Origin: Alphaproteobacteria bacterium | GTDB taxonomy: Bacteria; Myxococcota_A; UBA796; GCA-2862545 | Direction of reading: 5' to 3' | DNA: 64,000 nt | NCBI GenBank assembly: GCA_020632955.1 | Contig: JACKEO010000010.1 | Location: forward strand, 1-64,000 | The notes under the pieces: generated by a model | Told to the model about the DNA's origin: nothing | Databases searched by the model: none | What the model saw: the letters and a program-made list of their open reading frames with translations, nothing else | Translations under genes and position numbers: made by a program | In this document: piece after piece, positions 18,460 to 27,217 of the stretch | Numbering within the stretch: position 1 is the first letter of the stretch | Layout of the letters: every line of letters begins with the position of its first letter

Positions 18460-19229
18460 TCGCGTCTGGCTTCTCGTGGTTCCACCTGGTCCCCGGCGTG
18501 GAGGACGGCTCGCTCGTCCCCTTCGCGCCCGATCACCACGCCTACCTGTTCGTCAGCGCCTGCTTCGTGTCGGGCCTGCTCATCGTCTTCGGCCTGCTCG
18601 CCCGCATGGCGCTGCAGCGGAAGCTCGCCTCGGCCGAGGGCATCGAGCAGTTCCACGCCGACGAGGGCTTCACCGTCTTCACGATGGCCGAGGGCCTGGT
18701 CGAGTTCCTGCGCGGCATGCAGAACGGCCTGCTCGACAAGGCGCACCAGCGTCGGTGGACGCCGCTCATCGGCGCGCTGTTCACCTACATCTTCCTGTCG
18801 AACATCCTGTCGCTGGTGCCCGGCTTCCAGCCGCCCACCGACAACATCAACACGAACGTGGGCATGGCCCTCATCGTGATGGTCACGTACTGGGCCGTGG
18901 GCCTGATCTCCGACCCGAAGTCCTTCATCGCCCACATCACCGGCCCCGTGGCGGTGATGGCCCCCCTGATCGGCGCCATCGAGCTGCTCGGCCTGCTCGT
19001 CATCCGGCCGGTCACGCTCTCCCTCCGCCTCACCGGCAACATGTTCGCCGACCACACGGTGTTCGGGGTCATCAGCGGCCTCGTCCCGCTGGTGGTGCCG
19101 GTGCCCTTCCTCGTGCTGGCCATCGTCGTGTCGACGATCCAGGCCTTCGTCTTCACGCTGCTCACCACGATCTACATCTCGCTGTCGCTGCCCCACGGGG
19201 ATCACGGCGACCACCACGACCACCACTGA
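18456..19229 (+). CDS. atpB: ATP synthase F0 subunit a
   Basis: Subunit a forms the ion half-channels beside the c-ring. The 257-residue protein has about six hydrophobic segments. SLRLTGNMFADH holds the essential Arg (Arg191), the equivalent of Arg210 in E. coli, and LVPGFQPPTDNINTN is the family motif in the earlier loop. The C-terminus is a His/Asp-rich tail (HGDHGDHHDHH) that could bind metal, an uncommon addition. Translationally coupled to the preceding atpI-like gene. Confidence 0.96.
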   Translation: MIASGFSWFHLVPGVEDGSLVPFAPDHHAYLFVSACFVSGLLIVFGLLARMALQRKLASAEGIEQFHADEGFTVFTMAEGLVEFLRGMQNGLLDKAHQRRWTPLIGALFTYIFLSNILSLVPGFQPPTDNINTNVGMALIVMVTYWAVGLISDPKSFIAHITGPVAVMAPLIGAIELLGLLVIRPVTLSLRLTGNMFADHTVFGVISGLVPLVVPVPFLVLAIVVSTIQAFVFTLLTTIYISLSLPHGDHGDHHDHH

Positions 19230-19269
19230 TCCGCATCACCATCCCGCCCGGCGGGAGTGGAGGAAGACC

Positions 19270-19590
19270 ATGAAGCTCAGCCACTGGATGACCCTCGCCA
19301 TCGTCATGACCGCGGCCCTGCTCGTCGGCGACACCGCCTTCGCCGCCGACGGCGCCCCCAACGAGCGCGGCTTCATCGCCCTCGGTGCCGGCCTGGCCAT
19401 CGGCCTCGCGGCCCTCGGCGGCACGCTCGGCCAGGGCAACGCGGCCCGCGCCACCTACGAGTCGATCGCCCGCAACCCGCAGGCCTCCGACAAGATCCAG
19501 ACCCCGTTCTTCATCGGCATGGCGCTGATCGAGTCCCTCGTCATCGTCGCCTTCGTCGTCGCCTTCTCGCTGGTCGGCCAGCTCGGCTGA
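19270..19590 (+). CDS. atpE: ATP synthase F0 subunit c
   Basis: The c-ring subunit, 106 residues, longer than the usual 75-90 because of an N-terminal hydrophobic leader (1-26, ending DTAFAA) that looks like a cleavable signal or extra segment. The hairpin follows: GAGLAIGLAALGGTLGQGNAA, polar loop YESIARNPQA, then IGMALIESLVIV. The ion carboxylate is Glu88. Gln55 and Ser89 sit where Na+-binding c-subunits have their ligands, but the following Thr is Leu, so H+ versus Na+ is open. atpF, atpH and the F1 genes do not follow; the synthase genes are split. Confidence 0.95.
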   Translation: MKLSHWMTLAIVMTAALLVGDTAFAADGAPNERGFIALGAGLAIGLAALGGTLGQGNAARATYESIARNPQASDKIQTPFFIGMALIESLVIVAFVVAFSLVGQLG

Positions 19591-19598
19591 TCCCGCGG

Positions 19599-19619
19599 GA
19601 CGTGCCCTCGCGGCACGTC
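19599..19619 (+). terminator. Hairpin after atpE, possible terminator
   Basis: Perfect 8-base arms GACGTGCC and GGCACGTC with a 5-base loop, starting 9 bases after the atpE stop. There is no T run, as is common in very GC-rich genomes. It would end the atp membrane operon and lies ahead of an unrelated gene. Confidence 0.45.
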
Positions 19620-19789
19620 GCGACCCCACGGACCCGCACGGGCCCGCGCCTTCCCTGGAAGGTCGCGGCGCTCGCGCGGGTTCGCTGCGTCGTGGGCCGC
19701 CTTTCTTGACGGGCTGTCCACCCCGGCGCCGACCGACGGCACGGGCCCCCGTGGTACGACCACAGGCGATCCCCCAGCGGAGGTTCCCG

Positions 19790-20641
19790 ATGCGCGCCTG
19801 GACCGTCCTCCTGCTCGGCCTCCTCGTCGCGAGCCCCGCGCTCGCCGGCAAGAAGAAGAAGAAGGGCGACGAGCCCGCAGCTCCCCTCGTGGGCTGGCAC
19901 CAGGCCGAGGGTGCCACGGGCGCCTGCTGGCACGCGCCCGACTTCGAGTCCCTCGGCATCGCCGACCGCCGCCAGGCGCGCAGCGAGACCCTCACGGCCA
20001 TCCTGGCCCAGTGGAAGGGCGAGCGCGAAGACGGCGTGGCCTTCGACGGTCGCCTGGTCGAGAACGTCGAGACGGTGCTCCTCGGCCTCCCCGAGAAGAT
20101 CGAGACCATCGCCCCGAAGAACCTCGAGCTGTGCACCAAGGCGATGGCCGGGGGCGGCACGGCGGCGTGGGACCAGTGGGTGCAGTCGCTGCCCCGCAGC
20201 CTCACGAAGGGCGAGTGCGCGCGGCCGCTCGACGACACCATCTTCTGGTACGCCGACCTCGGCATGGGCTGGCAGGGCGGCACCTCGATCTGCTCGGACG
20301 ACAAGGTGAAGATCTGGGCCAGCGCGGCCGACGAGTACCGCGTCGACGACAACGGGCCCTGGATCAACGCCGCGGGCGACATGTCGAAGCCCACGGCCGG
20401 CCTCGACGGCTACCTCTGCACCACCGAGGGCTGCTACGCCGGCCAGCTCCTGGTGCGCTTCCGCGGCCAGAGCGGGGCCGAGGTGATCATGCCCGTGGGC
20501 CTCGAGCTCATCTACTCGCCGCCCGAGCACGGCCAGATCGAGTTCGCCATCAACGACACCACCTACTTCAACAACGTCTGGCGCGTGGTCCGGGGCATCC
20601 AGCACCGCACCGCCGTGACCTACGAGCCCCTCGAGGACTGA
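19790..20641 (+). CDS. Exported protein of unknown function
   Basis: The 283-residue product has a signal peptide (MRAWTVLLLGLLVASPALAG, cleavage after ALA) followed at once by KKKKKG. The mature part contains paired Cys in LDGYLCTTEGCYAG and aromatic-rich stretches such as TIFWYADLGMGWQGG. I know no family. The ATG follows GGAGGTTCCC. Its stop is directly abutted by the start of the next gene, so the two secreted proteins are made from one message and may work together. Confidence 0.6.
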   Translation: MRAWTVLLLGLLVASPALAGKKKKKGDEPAAPLVGWHQAEGATGACWHAPDFESLGIADRRQARSETLTAILAQWKGEREDGVAFDGRLVENVETVLLGLPEKIETIAPKNLELCTKAMAGGGTAAWDQWVQSLPRSLTKGECARPLDDTIFWYADLGMGWQGGTSICSDDKVKIWASAADEYRVDDNGPWINAAGDMSKPTAGLDGYLCTTEGCYAGQLLVRFRGQSGAEVIMPVGLELIYSPPEHGQIEFAINDTTYFNNVWRVVRGIQHRTAVTYEPLED

Positions 20642-21577
20642 ATGAACCGCGTCGTCACGTCCGCCGCCCTGCTGCTCCTCCCCGCCGCAGCGCTCGCCGG
20701 CTTCAGCGCGTCCTCCCACAAGGTGGAGTCCCGCACGTCGGGGGCCAGCCCCTACGAGGCCGCGGCGGCCCTCGACGGCAACCCCGCCACCTCCTGGCAG
20801 ATCGACCCCGAGCAGGAGAACAAGGGCCAGTGGATCGAGATCGACGTCCCCAAGGGGAAGGTCGACAAGATCTCGCTCATCGTGGGCTGGGCCAAGAACG
20901 ACGACGCCTGGCAGGACCACGCCCGCCTCAAGGCCGCCCGCGTCGAGGTCTTCTCGATGGCCAACGACACCCGCAAGCTGCTCCACGAGCAGGAGCTGAG
21001 CTTCGCCGACGCCAAGGAGGTCCAGACCTTCGACCTGCCCGACCAGGACGTGGGCGACGAGTTCGCCGGCGGCGCCATCCGGCTCACGGTCACCGACGTC
21101 TACCCGGGCAAGGACTACGCCCACCTCGCCGTGGGTGAGGTCCTGATCCACATGGGCGAGTTCGACGCCACCCTGCGCAAGGTGCAGGGCACCAGCAGCG
21201 CCGCCGAGGGCCACGACGGCGAGGCGCTGGTCGACGACAGCACCCGCACCTACTGGCTGTCGGATCCCAAGGACGAGGCACCCTCCTTCGAGGTGGACGC
21301 CGGCCGCTTCTCCGAGAGCAGCGTGGGCATCCTCCCCGGTCCGAAGACCAACGCCCGGCCGAAGAGGATCGAGGTCAGCCAGGGCAGCGGCAGCATCACC
21401 TACGACGTGCTCGACAACGGCAAGATGCAGTGGTTCATGCTGCCCACGCTGTTCGGCTACACGGGCTCGAACTTCGGCAGCATCACCGTGAAGATCGTCG
21501 AGACCTGGCCCGGCACCAGCCCCGGCGTGGGCGTGGCCGACGTGCGCCTCAAGGCCGTCGCGCTCGAGGCCTTCTAG
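20642..21577 (+). CDS. Exported protein with tandem discoidin-like (NADase-type glycan-binding) domains
   Basis: The 311-residue product has a signal peptide (MNRVVTSAALLLLPAAALAG). Two similar beta-sandwich units follow: about 22-165, with AAAALDGNPATSWQID and GQWIEIDVPKGKVDKISLIVGW, and about 170-311, with GEALVDDSTRTYWLSDP. The DG(N/S)xxTxW pattern is typical of F5/8 type C and NADase-type glycan-binding domains, so it probably binds a surface sugar. The start codon touches the stop of the preceding gene. Confidence 0.65.
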   Translation: MNRVVTSAALLLLPAAALAGFSASSHKVESRTSGASPYEAAAALDGNPATSWQIDPEQENKGQWIEIDVPKGKVDKISLIVGWAKNDDAWQDHARLKAARVEVFSMANDTRKLLHEQELSFADAKEVQTFDLPDQDVGDEFAGGAIRLTVTDVYPGKDYAHLAVGEVLIHMGEFDATLRKVQGTSSAAEGHDGEALVDDSTRTYWLSDPKDEAPSFEVDAGRFSESSVGILPGPKTNARPKRIEVSQGSGSITYDVLDNGKMQWFMLPTLFGYTGSNFGSITVKIVETWPGTSPGVGVADVRLKAVALEAF

Positions 21578-21625
21578 GAGGCCCTGGCGCGTCGACGGGG
21601 TCCAACCGGATCCCCGACCGCCGGC

Positions 21626-22465
21626 TCACTGCGGCGAGTCGCACGACAGGCCGTTCGTGGCCAGCGCGGCGTCGACCTCGGTCGCCACCGTGCGGTCCAT
21701 CCGTCGCGCCTCGCAGAGGTGCTCCAGCGCGTCGGCGCCGGCCCCGATGGCCAGCTCCGCGCGCCCCAGCCCCGCCAGCGCCACCGCGTGACGCGGCTGC
21801 ATCGCCAGCACGCGACGGAAGTGCGCCATGGCGCGCACCGGATCGCTGGCCAGCAGCTCCTCGCCCTGCGCGAGATCGCCTGCCCAGGGCGGTGGTTCGG
21901 GCGCCGGCACGTTCGGGGTGGGCGCCACCATCACGGCCGCCGCGCGATCGGTGACCGCCGTGAGCCCGAGCTCGTCCTCCTCGGCGGGCACGGGCCGCGT
22001 GCTCCGGAGGAAGAGCGCGAGCGTGATGGCGATGCCCAGCACGAAGAGGGCCCCGGCCAGCGCGAGGAGCGACACGATGCGCAGCTGCTCCGACGTGCCC
22101 GGCGCGACCTCGTCGCGGGCGGACCCGGCGGGCGCCGGCACCGGTGCCGCGAGGGGCGTGGCATCGTCGAGGGACCCGTCCAGCGGCTCGAGGTCCATGG
22201 CCTCCAGGGTGGCGGGACGCAGCGATGTGTTCGGCACCATCTCCAGCGACAGCGTGCCCGGGCGCTCGCCGCCGGCGCCCGTGCCCATGACCACCCCGAA
22301 GTCGGTCTCGCCCGTGGCGCGTGGCGCCGGTCCGACCACGTGCCCGACGAAGCGCTCGAGGTGCGGGCGCGGCACCACCACCCACGCCCGATCCGCCGAC
22401 ACCCAGACGGTCTCCCCGTCCAGATCGACCGGATCGAAGCGGCCCCGGATCCGCGGCGTCCTCAT
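21626..22465 (-). CDS. Single-pass membrane protein with C-terminal TPR-like region
   Basis: A 279-residue protein: N-terminal cytoplasmic part (1-125), one hydrophobic segment (about 130-152, RIVSLLALAGALFVLGIAIT), and a periplasmic helical TPR-like region ending ATNGLSCDSPQ. The C-terminal part resembles that of the upstream gene product: both have an LC(x)AR motif and end near GLSC, which suggests a conserved disulfide and descent by duplication. It is the last gene of the zinc-ribbon operon. Function unknown. Confidence 0.6.
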   Translation of the reverse strand: MRTPRIRGRFDPVDLDGETVWVSADRAWVVVPRPHLERFVGHVVGPAPRATGETDFGVVMGTGAGGERPGTLSLEMVPNTSLRPATLEAMDLEPLDGSLDDATPLAAPVPAPAGSARDEVAPGTSEQLRIVSLLALAGALFVLGIAITLALFLRSTRPVPAEEDELGLTAVTDRAAAVMVAPTPNVPAPEPPPWAGDLAQGEELLASDPVRAMAHFRRVLAMQPRHAVALAGLGRAELAIGAGADALEHLCEARRMDRTVATEVDAALATNGLSCDSPQ

Positions 22466-22496
22466 CGACGCACGACGGGCGGGGAGGCGGCCTGGC

Positions 22497-24194
22497 TCAC
22501 TCGCAGCTCAGGCCGTGGAACTTCAGCACACCGTCGATCTCACGTCGATCCATCGCGGTCACCCCGACCCGTGCCCTGCACAGCTGGAGCCGACCCTCGG
22601 TGAGGCGGCCCCGCTTCACCAGAGCATAGCCCAGGCCGTACTGGGCCTCGGCTCCTCGAGGTTCCATGTCGAGCGCGTCGCCGAAGGCACCGAGGGCCTG
22701 GACGAGATCGTTGCGCTCCACGGCTGCCCAGCCCATCTCGATGAGGCCGGTGTACGACAGCGCGGCACGCCGACGGGGCGCCTCGGGGGGTGCGACCCGT
22801 GCCGGCGCGGGCGCGGGTGCGGGGGTCGGTGCGACGACGGTCCGGGCGGGCGCCGCGGCCCGCGGCGCGACCGGCGCAGGCTTCGGCGTGACGGGCACCG
22901 GCGCGGGCGCGGGCGCGGGCGTCTCGACCTTCGGAGCGGGAGGCTCGGGCGCGGGCTCGACCGCCACCTCGTCCGCGGCCTCCTTCGCGGGGGGCGCGAC
23001 CAGCGCGTCGACCGCCGCCGGATCCACAGGGGGCGCGATCACGCGGGCCGGCGCCGGGAGCTCGGCCACCTGCCCTCCGCGCGACGGCACCTCGAAGCCC
23101 ACCATGGTCTGCCACGCGGCCACGAGCACGGCGATGAGCGCCAGCGCCAGCACCACCATCCCCAACCGACCCGTGCCCTCGTCCTCCTCCACGCTCGCGC
23201 GGCCGGTGACCATGCGGGGGGGCGTCAGGTCGTCGACGTGCGACGCGGGACCCTGGGGACCACCGGCGGCGAGCTCGGAGGCGCCCAGCCCGCGGACGCC
23301 GGGCGCCGCCTCCGCGGCCCAGGAGGGCGGCTGGGTGCCGTCGTGCGTGAGGGTGCCCGTGGGCGCGTGGGCACGCGGGAGCGGTCGCGGCGGGTCGTTC
23401 CCCCCCGGCGGCGCCCCCACCACCACGGGCATCCGCAGCGGCTGCGAGGCCGTCAACGCCGCCAGCCGGGCCGCGACCTCGGGGAGCTCACGTGCACGCA
23501 TCCACGTGCCGCCGGCCACCACGACGAGGTCGTCGCCGTGCACCCGCTGGTCGTCGATCCAGCGGAAGAGCTCGGTGCGGTCGGGCGCCTCGTACACGTC
23601 CCCGTCGATGAGCACCGCGTAGGCCCCCGGCGCGAGCGACGGGGCCGCGGGCGGTCCCGCCTCCACGGGAAGCTCGGGCCCGCGGGGGGCCTGCTCGGCG
23701 TCCCAGGCGAGGGCGGCTTCGCGGATGGCCTCGGCCGAGACCGCGAAGGAGGGCTCGGTGGGCTCGTCCTCGGGATCGGGATCCGAGGGGGCCTCGCGGT
23801 TGTCGCTGTCGAAGGGCACGGCGGCGGTCACCACCGGCGGACGCCCCCCCGACCGTCGCCCGTGGCGGGCGGGCAGGGGCGCGGGCGCGGCCGGGCGGAC
23901 CACCCTGCTCGACGTGGGCATCGCCAGCTCGTCGGCCACGCCGGCATCGGTGGACGGCGGCGGCATCTCGAGCGCGTCGTGCACCCCCGCGTCGGTGGAC
24001 GGGGCGGGCATCTCGAGCACCTGGTGATCCTCGTGGTCGCCGCCGGCGTCGAGCACCACGATGCCCGTGGGGTGCACGTCCTGGGGCCGTCCACATGCCG
24101 CACAGGTCATCTGGAAGGGCTTGCCGGACGCGACCACCCAGGTGGGCGGTGCGATCTCCCGCACGGTGCCGCAGGACCGACAGGTGACCTTCAA
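22497..24194 (-). CDS. Zinc-ribbon / GYF-like / TM / TPR protein, GltJ(AgmX)-like layout
   Basis: The 565-residue product starts with a zinc ribbon (CRSC ... CAAC within the first 40 residues). A near-duplicate ALEMP(A/P)PSTDAGV stretch follows at about 60-90. A GYF_2-like domain spans about 190-245 (YAVLIDGDVYEAP ... GGTWMRARELPEV). One membrane segment lies near 345-365, then a long Pro/Ala-rich periplasmic stretch and a C-terminal TPR-like unit ending KFHGLSCE. The order ribbon-GYF-TM-Pro-rich recalls GltJ/AgmX of the myxobacterial motility machine, but no TonB-like end is seen. The second of two TTG codons is chosen as start because it gives MKVTC, matching the neighbour. Confidence 0.6.
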   Translation of the reverse strand: MKVTCRSCGTVREIAPPTWVVASGKPFQMTCAACGRPQDVHPTGIVVLDAGGDHEDHQVLEMPAPSTDAGVHDALEMPPPSTDAGVADELAMPTSSRVVRPAAPAPLPARHGRRSGGRPPVVTAAVPFDSDNREAPSDPDPEDEPTEPSFAVSAEAIREAALAWDAEQAPRGPELPVEAGPPAAPSLAPGAYAVLIDGDVYEAPDRTELFRWIDDQRVHGDDLVVVAGGTWMRARELPEVAARLAALTASQPLRMPVVVGAPPGGNDPPRPLPRAHAPTGTLTHDGTQPPSWAAEAAPGVRGLGASELAAGGPQGPASHVDDLTPPRMVTGRASVEEDEGTGRLGMVVLALALIAVLVAAWQTMVGFEVPSRGGQVAELPAPARVIAPPVDPAAVDALVAPPAKEAADEVAVEPAPEPPAPKVETPAPAPAPVPVTPKPAPVAPRAAAPARTVVAPTPAPAPAPARVAPPEAPRRRAALSYTGLIEMGWAAVERNDLVQALGAFGDALDMEPRGAEAQYGLGYALVKRGRLTEGRLQLCRARVGVTAMDRREIDGVLKFHGLSCE

Positions 24195-24285
24195 CAACCC
24201 TCCACGGCATCGCGCGACGCACGCGCGCGTCGCTCGCTCTCTGGCCTATCGCCCGATCGCCCCGATCGGGAGCGCCTGTGCCCCG

Positions 24286-24837
24286 TCAGCCACCCACGGC
24301 CGGCAGGGGGAAGTCCACCACCCCGAGGGCGACGAGGGCGGCCACGACGAGCGCGACCCCCACGAAGCCCACCATCGCGAAGCCCACCGCGCGCCCCAGA
24401 CGGCGCGGCGGCGGCGGCGCGCTCTGCAGCTCCCCACGGGTGGGGGAGCGCAGGCTGCGCAGGTCGGCCGCGCCTGCGGCGACGCCCGCGTCGCTCGGAG
24501 GCTCCGGCTCGCGGTTGAGCGCCGCCTTCTGCGCCTTGGCGGCCGCGGCGAGCCGGATCGACTCGGCGAGCTGGCTGCCGTGCGGCATCACGGTGGTGGG
24601 CACCTCCGCCTCGTCGTCCTCCTCGAAGCCGCCCTCGGCACGCAGCCGACGACCGCCGCGCGCGAAGGCGACGGGGACGCCGCGCGCGCCGGACATGCCG
24701 ACACCCACGGCCTCCTCCTCACGGTGCACCACGAACTTGTGGGTGCAGGAGGGGCAGGTGATGCGCGCACCGCGGTCCGAGACCTTCTCGTCGCGGATGC
24801 GGTACCGGGAGGAACACGAGGGGCAGCTGACGATCAT
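24286..24837 (-). CDS. MJ0042-type zinc-ribbon protein with C-terminal membrane anchor
   Basis: A 183-residue protein with CPSC at 5-8 and CPSC near 28-31, plus YRIRDEKVSDRGARI, the classic MJ0042 / zinc_ribbon_5 finger common in myxobacterial proteins. A disordered middle (45-150) leads to one hydrophobic segment near the C-terminus (about 155-178). It would sit in the inner membrane with the ribbon in the cytoplasm. It lies between pcrA (55 bases upstream) and a second zinc-ribbon gene on the same strand, so the three are likely cotranscribed. Confidence 0.7.
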   Translation of the reverse strand: MIVSCPSCSSRYRIRDEKVSDRGARITCPSCTHKFVVHREEEAVGVGMSGARGVPVAFARGGRRLRAEGGFEEDDEAEVPTTVMPHGSQLAESIRLAAAAKAQKAALNREPEPPSDAGVAAGAADLRSLRSPTRGELQSAPPPPRRLGRAVGFAMVGFVGVALVVAALVALGVVDFPLPAVGG

Positions 24838-24892
24838 GGCTTTCCCACCTTGACTCGATCGAGCAGGGAAACGGAACGGATACCCCTATCGG

Positions 24893-27217
24893 TCACTCCT
24901 TCAGGATCTGGAGCCCAGGATCGTGGGAAGGCACGCTGCGCGACCCTGACGAGAACGAGATCACGAGCGTGGGAAGCCGGATCTTCAGGATCGTACCGAT
25001 GCCGAGACGGTCGTGCAGGACCTTCACGCCCACCCCGAGCTGGTCGGCATGCTCGATGGTGGTGGTGCGGTAGGTGCCGGCCGGCATGGCCGGAGGCGCC
25101 TCCGGTACCGGATCGGCACGACGCGAGGGTCGCAGGCTCCGCCGCGGCCGCTCGTCGCCGTCGAGCAGCGCCCGGAGCTCGGCGCGGCGCCCCTCCGGCA
25201 GCGGCCCGGCCCGACGCCGCGGCTCCGCCGTGGCGGGTCCCTCGCGCGCGTCCACCAGTGCGCCGTCGCAGGACCCGACCGGGACCTGGTCGAGGAAGGG
25301 GCTGCGGGCCACCGGCTCCTTGATGGCGCCGCCGCCGCGCGGGTCCCACGAGAAGCGGTGCCGGCAGCGGCTGACGAACAGCCGGTCCTGGGCGCGCGTG
25401 AAGGCCACGTAGGCCAGCCGCCGCTCCTCCTGGAAGCCGTCGGGATCCTCGGCGCTGCGCACGTGGGGGAACTGGCCGTCCACCATGTTGACCACGAACA
25501 CGATGGGGAACTCGAGCCCCTTGGCGTTGTGCACGGTCATGAGCGCCACGCTGCCCCCCTCGCCGGCCTCCTCCTCGCTCCCCGCCAGCGCCACCCGATC
25601 CAGCCACTGCGCGAGCACCTCCGCGGGACCGTCAGGCGCCGAGGGATCCGGCACGAAGGTGGCCGCGTCGCGCAGCAGCTGCTCCAGGTTCTCGAGGCGC
25701 CCCTTGCCCTCGTGCTCGCCCTCCGCGCGCAGCAGCTCCACGTAGCCGGAGCGCTCCAGCACCTCGCGCACGAAGGCGGGCAGGCTGGCGGCCGCCGCCA
25801 CCTCCACCAGCTCGTCGATCAGGCGCAGGAAGCCCGCCACGGCCCTGGCCGCACGGCTGGTGCCCGCCGCCACGGCACGCGCCGCCTTCATCAACGGCTC
25901 GCCGCGCTCCCGTGCCGCGTCGCGCAGCGACGACAGCGTGGCCGCGCCCACGCCCCGCGCGGGCACGTTCACCACACGGAGGAAGGCCGCATCGTCGGCG
26001 GGGTTGGTGACCAGGCGCACGTAGGCGAGGGCGTCGCGCACCTCCCGTCGCGCGTAGAAGGGCCGCCCCCCCACCACCTTGTGCGGCACCCCCAGCTCGC
26101 CCAGGGCCGCCTCGAAGGGCTGGCTCGTGGCGTTGGTGCGGTAGATGATCGCGATGTCGCTCCACCGCGCGCCCTGATCCACCAGCCGCAGGCAGGCGTC
26201 GGCCACGAAGCGGGCCTCCGAGCGGGGATCCTCGTGGGCCAGCAGCGTGACCCGGCTCCCGCCCCGCTTGGTCTCGGTGAACAGGCGCTTGGCGATGCGC
26301 CCGTCGTTCGCGGCGATGACCGCGTTCGCCACCTCGAGGATGCGCTCCGAGCAGCGGTAGTTCTGCTCCAGGCGCACCACGCGGGCGTCCCGGAAGTCGC
26401 GCTCGAAGTCGAGGATGTTGCGCAGGTCGGCGCCGCGGAAGCCGTAGATCGACTGGTCGTCGTCGCCCACCACGGCGAGGTTCCTGTGCTCCGCCGCCAG
26501 CAGCTGGAGCAGGGTGTACTGGGTGCGGTTGGTGTCCTGGTACTCGTCGACGAGCACGTACCGGAAGGTGTCGCGGTAGCGCTGGAGCACCTCCGGGTGC
26601 CCCTCGAAGAGCTCGACGACCTTGCCGATGAGGTCGTTGAAGTCCAGCGCGTCCGAGGCCCGCAGCTGCGTCTCGTAGTCCTCCCACACCCGCGCCAGCG
26701 GCTCCCCCCGACGCAGGCGGCGCTGCTCCAGCGCGGCCTCCAGGTCGATCCTCCGGTTCTTGAACCAGTCGATCCGGGAGATCACCGCCGAGGGGACCAC
26801 CACCTTCGGGTCGTAGCCGGCGTCGGCCACGAGCTGGCGCACGATCCGCACCTGGTCGTCGTCGTCGTAGATCGCGAAGCGGCGGGTGTACCCGAGGGCC
26901 TCGGCCTCGGCGCGGAGGATGCGGCAGCAGGCGCTGTGGAAGGTGCTGACCCAGAGCTTGCGGGCCTCCGGCCCCACCAGCTCCTCGATGCGCTCCTTCA
27001 TCTCCGCCGCGGCCTTGTTCGTGAAGGTGACCGCGAAGACCTGCTCGGGCGGGATGCCGGTCTCCAGGAGGTAGGCGATGCGCCGCGTGAGCACGCGCGT
27101 CTTGCCCGAACCCGCGCCCGCGAGGATCAGGAGCGGCCCGTCCCGGTGACGGACGGCGTCGGCCTGCGCGGGGTTGAGGGGCCCGAGGTGCTCGGGGAGC
27201 GGCGGCAGCTCGGTCAT
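24893..27217 (-). CDS. pcrA: UvrD/PcrA-type ATP-dependent DNA helicase
   Basis: A superfamily 1A 3'-5' helicase of 774 residues. Motifs in order: LNPAQADAV (Q motif), AGAGSGKT, TFTNKAAAEMKER, DEYQDTN, GDDDQSIYGFRGA, QNYRC, MTVHNAKGLEFP and AYVAFTRAQDRLFVS. The C-terminus has GVGVKVLHDRLGIGTI, the small Tudor-like domain of PcrA that docks on RNA polymerase. Roles are nucleotide excision and mismatch repair and replication-conflict removal; with MutH in the same window, use as the mismatch-repair helicase is plausible (inference). Its ATG overlaps the stop of the upstream glmU-like gene. Confidence 0.95.
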   Translation of the reverse strand: MTELPPLPEHLGPLNPAQADAVRHRDGPLLILAGAGSGKTRVLTRRIAYLLETGIPPEQVFAVTFTNKAAAEMKERIEELVGPEARKLWVSTFHSACCRILRAEAEALGYTRRFAIYDDDDQVRIVRQLVADAGYDPKVVVPSAVISRIDWFKNRRIDLEAALEQRRLRRGEPLARVWEDYETQLRASDALDFNDLIGKVVELFEGHPEVLQRYRDTFRYVLVDEYQDTNRTQYTLLQLLAAEHRNLAVVGDDDQSIYGFRGADLRNILDFERDFRDARVVRLEQNYRCSERILEVANAVIAANDGRIAKRLFTETKRGGSRVTLLAHEDPRSEARFVADACLRLVDQGARWSDIAIIYRTNATSQPFEAALGELGVPHKVVGGRPFYARREVRDALAYVRLVTNPADDAAFLRVVNVPARGVGAATLSSLRDAARERGEPLMKAARAVAAGTSRAARAVAGFLRLIDELVEVAAAASLPAFVREVLERSGYVELLRAEGEHEGKGRLENLEQLLRDAATFVPDPSAPDGPAEVLAQWLDRVALAGSEEEAGEGGSVALMTVHNAKGLEFPIVFVVNMVDGQFPHVRSAEDPDGFQEERRLAYVAFTRAQDRLFVSRCRHRFSWDPRGGGAIKEPVARSPFLDQVPVGSCDGALVDAREGPATAEPRRRAGPLPEGRRAELRALLDGDERPRRSLRPSRRADPVPEAPPAMPAGTYRTTTIEHADQLGVGVKVLHDRLGIGTILKIRLPTLVISFSSGSRSVPSHDPGLQILKE

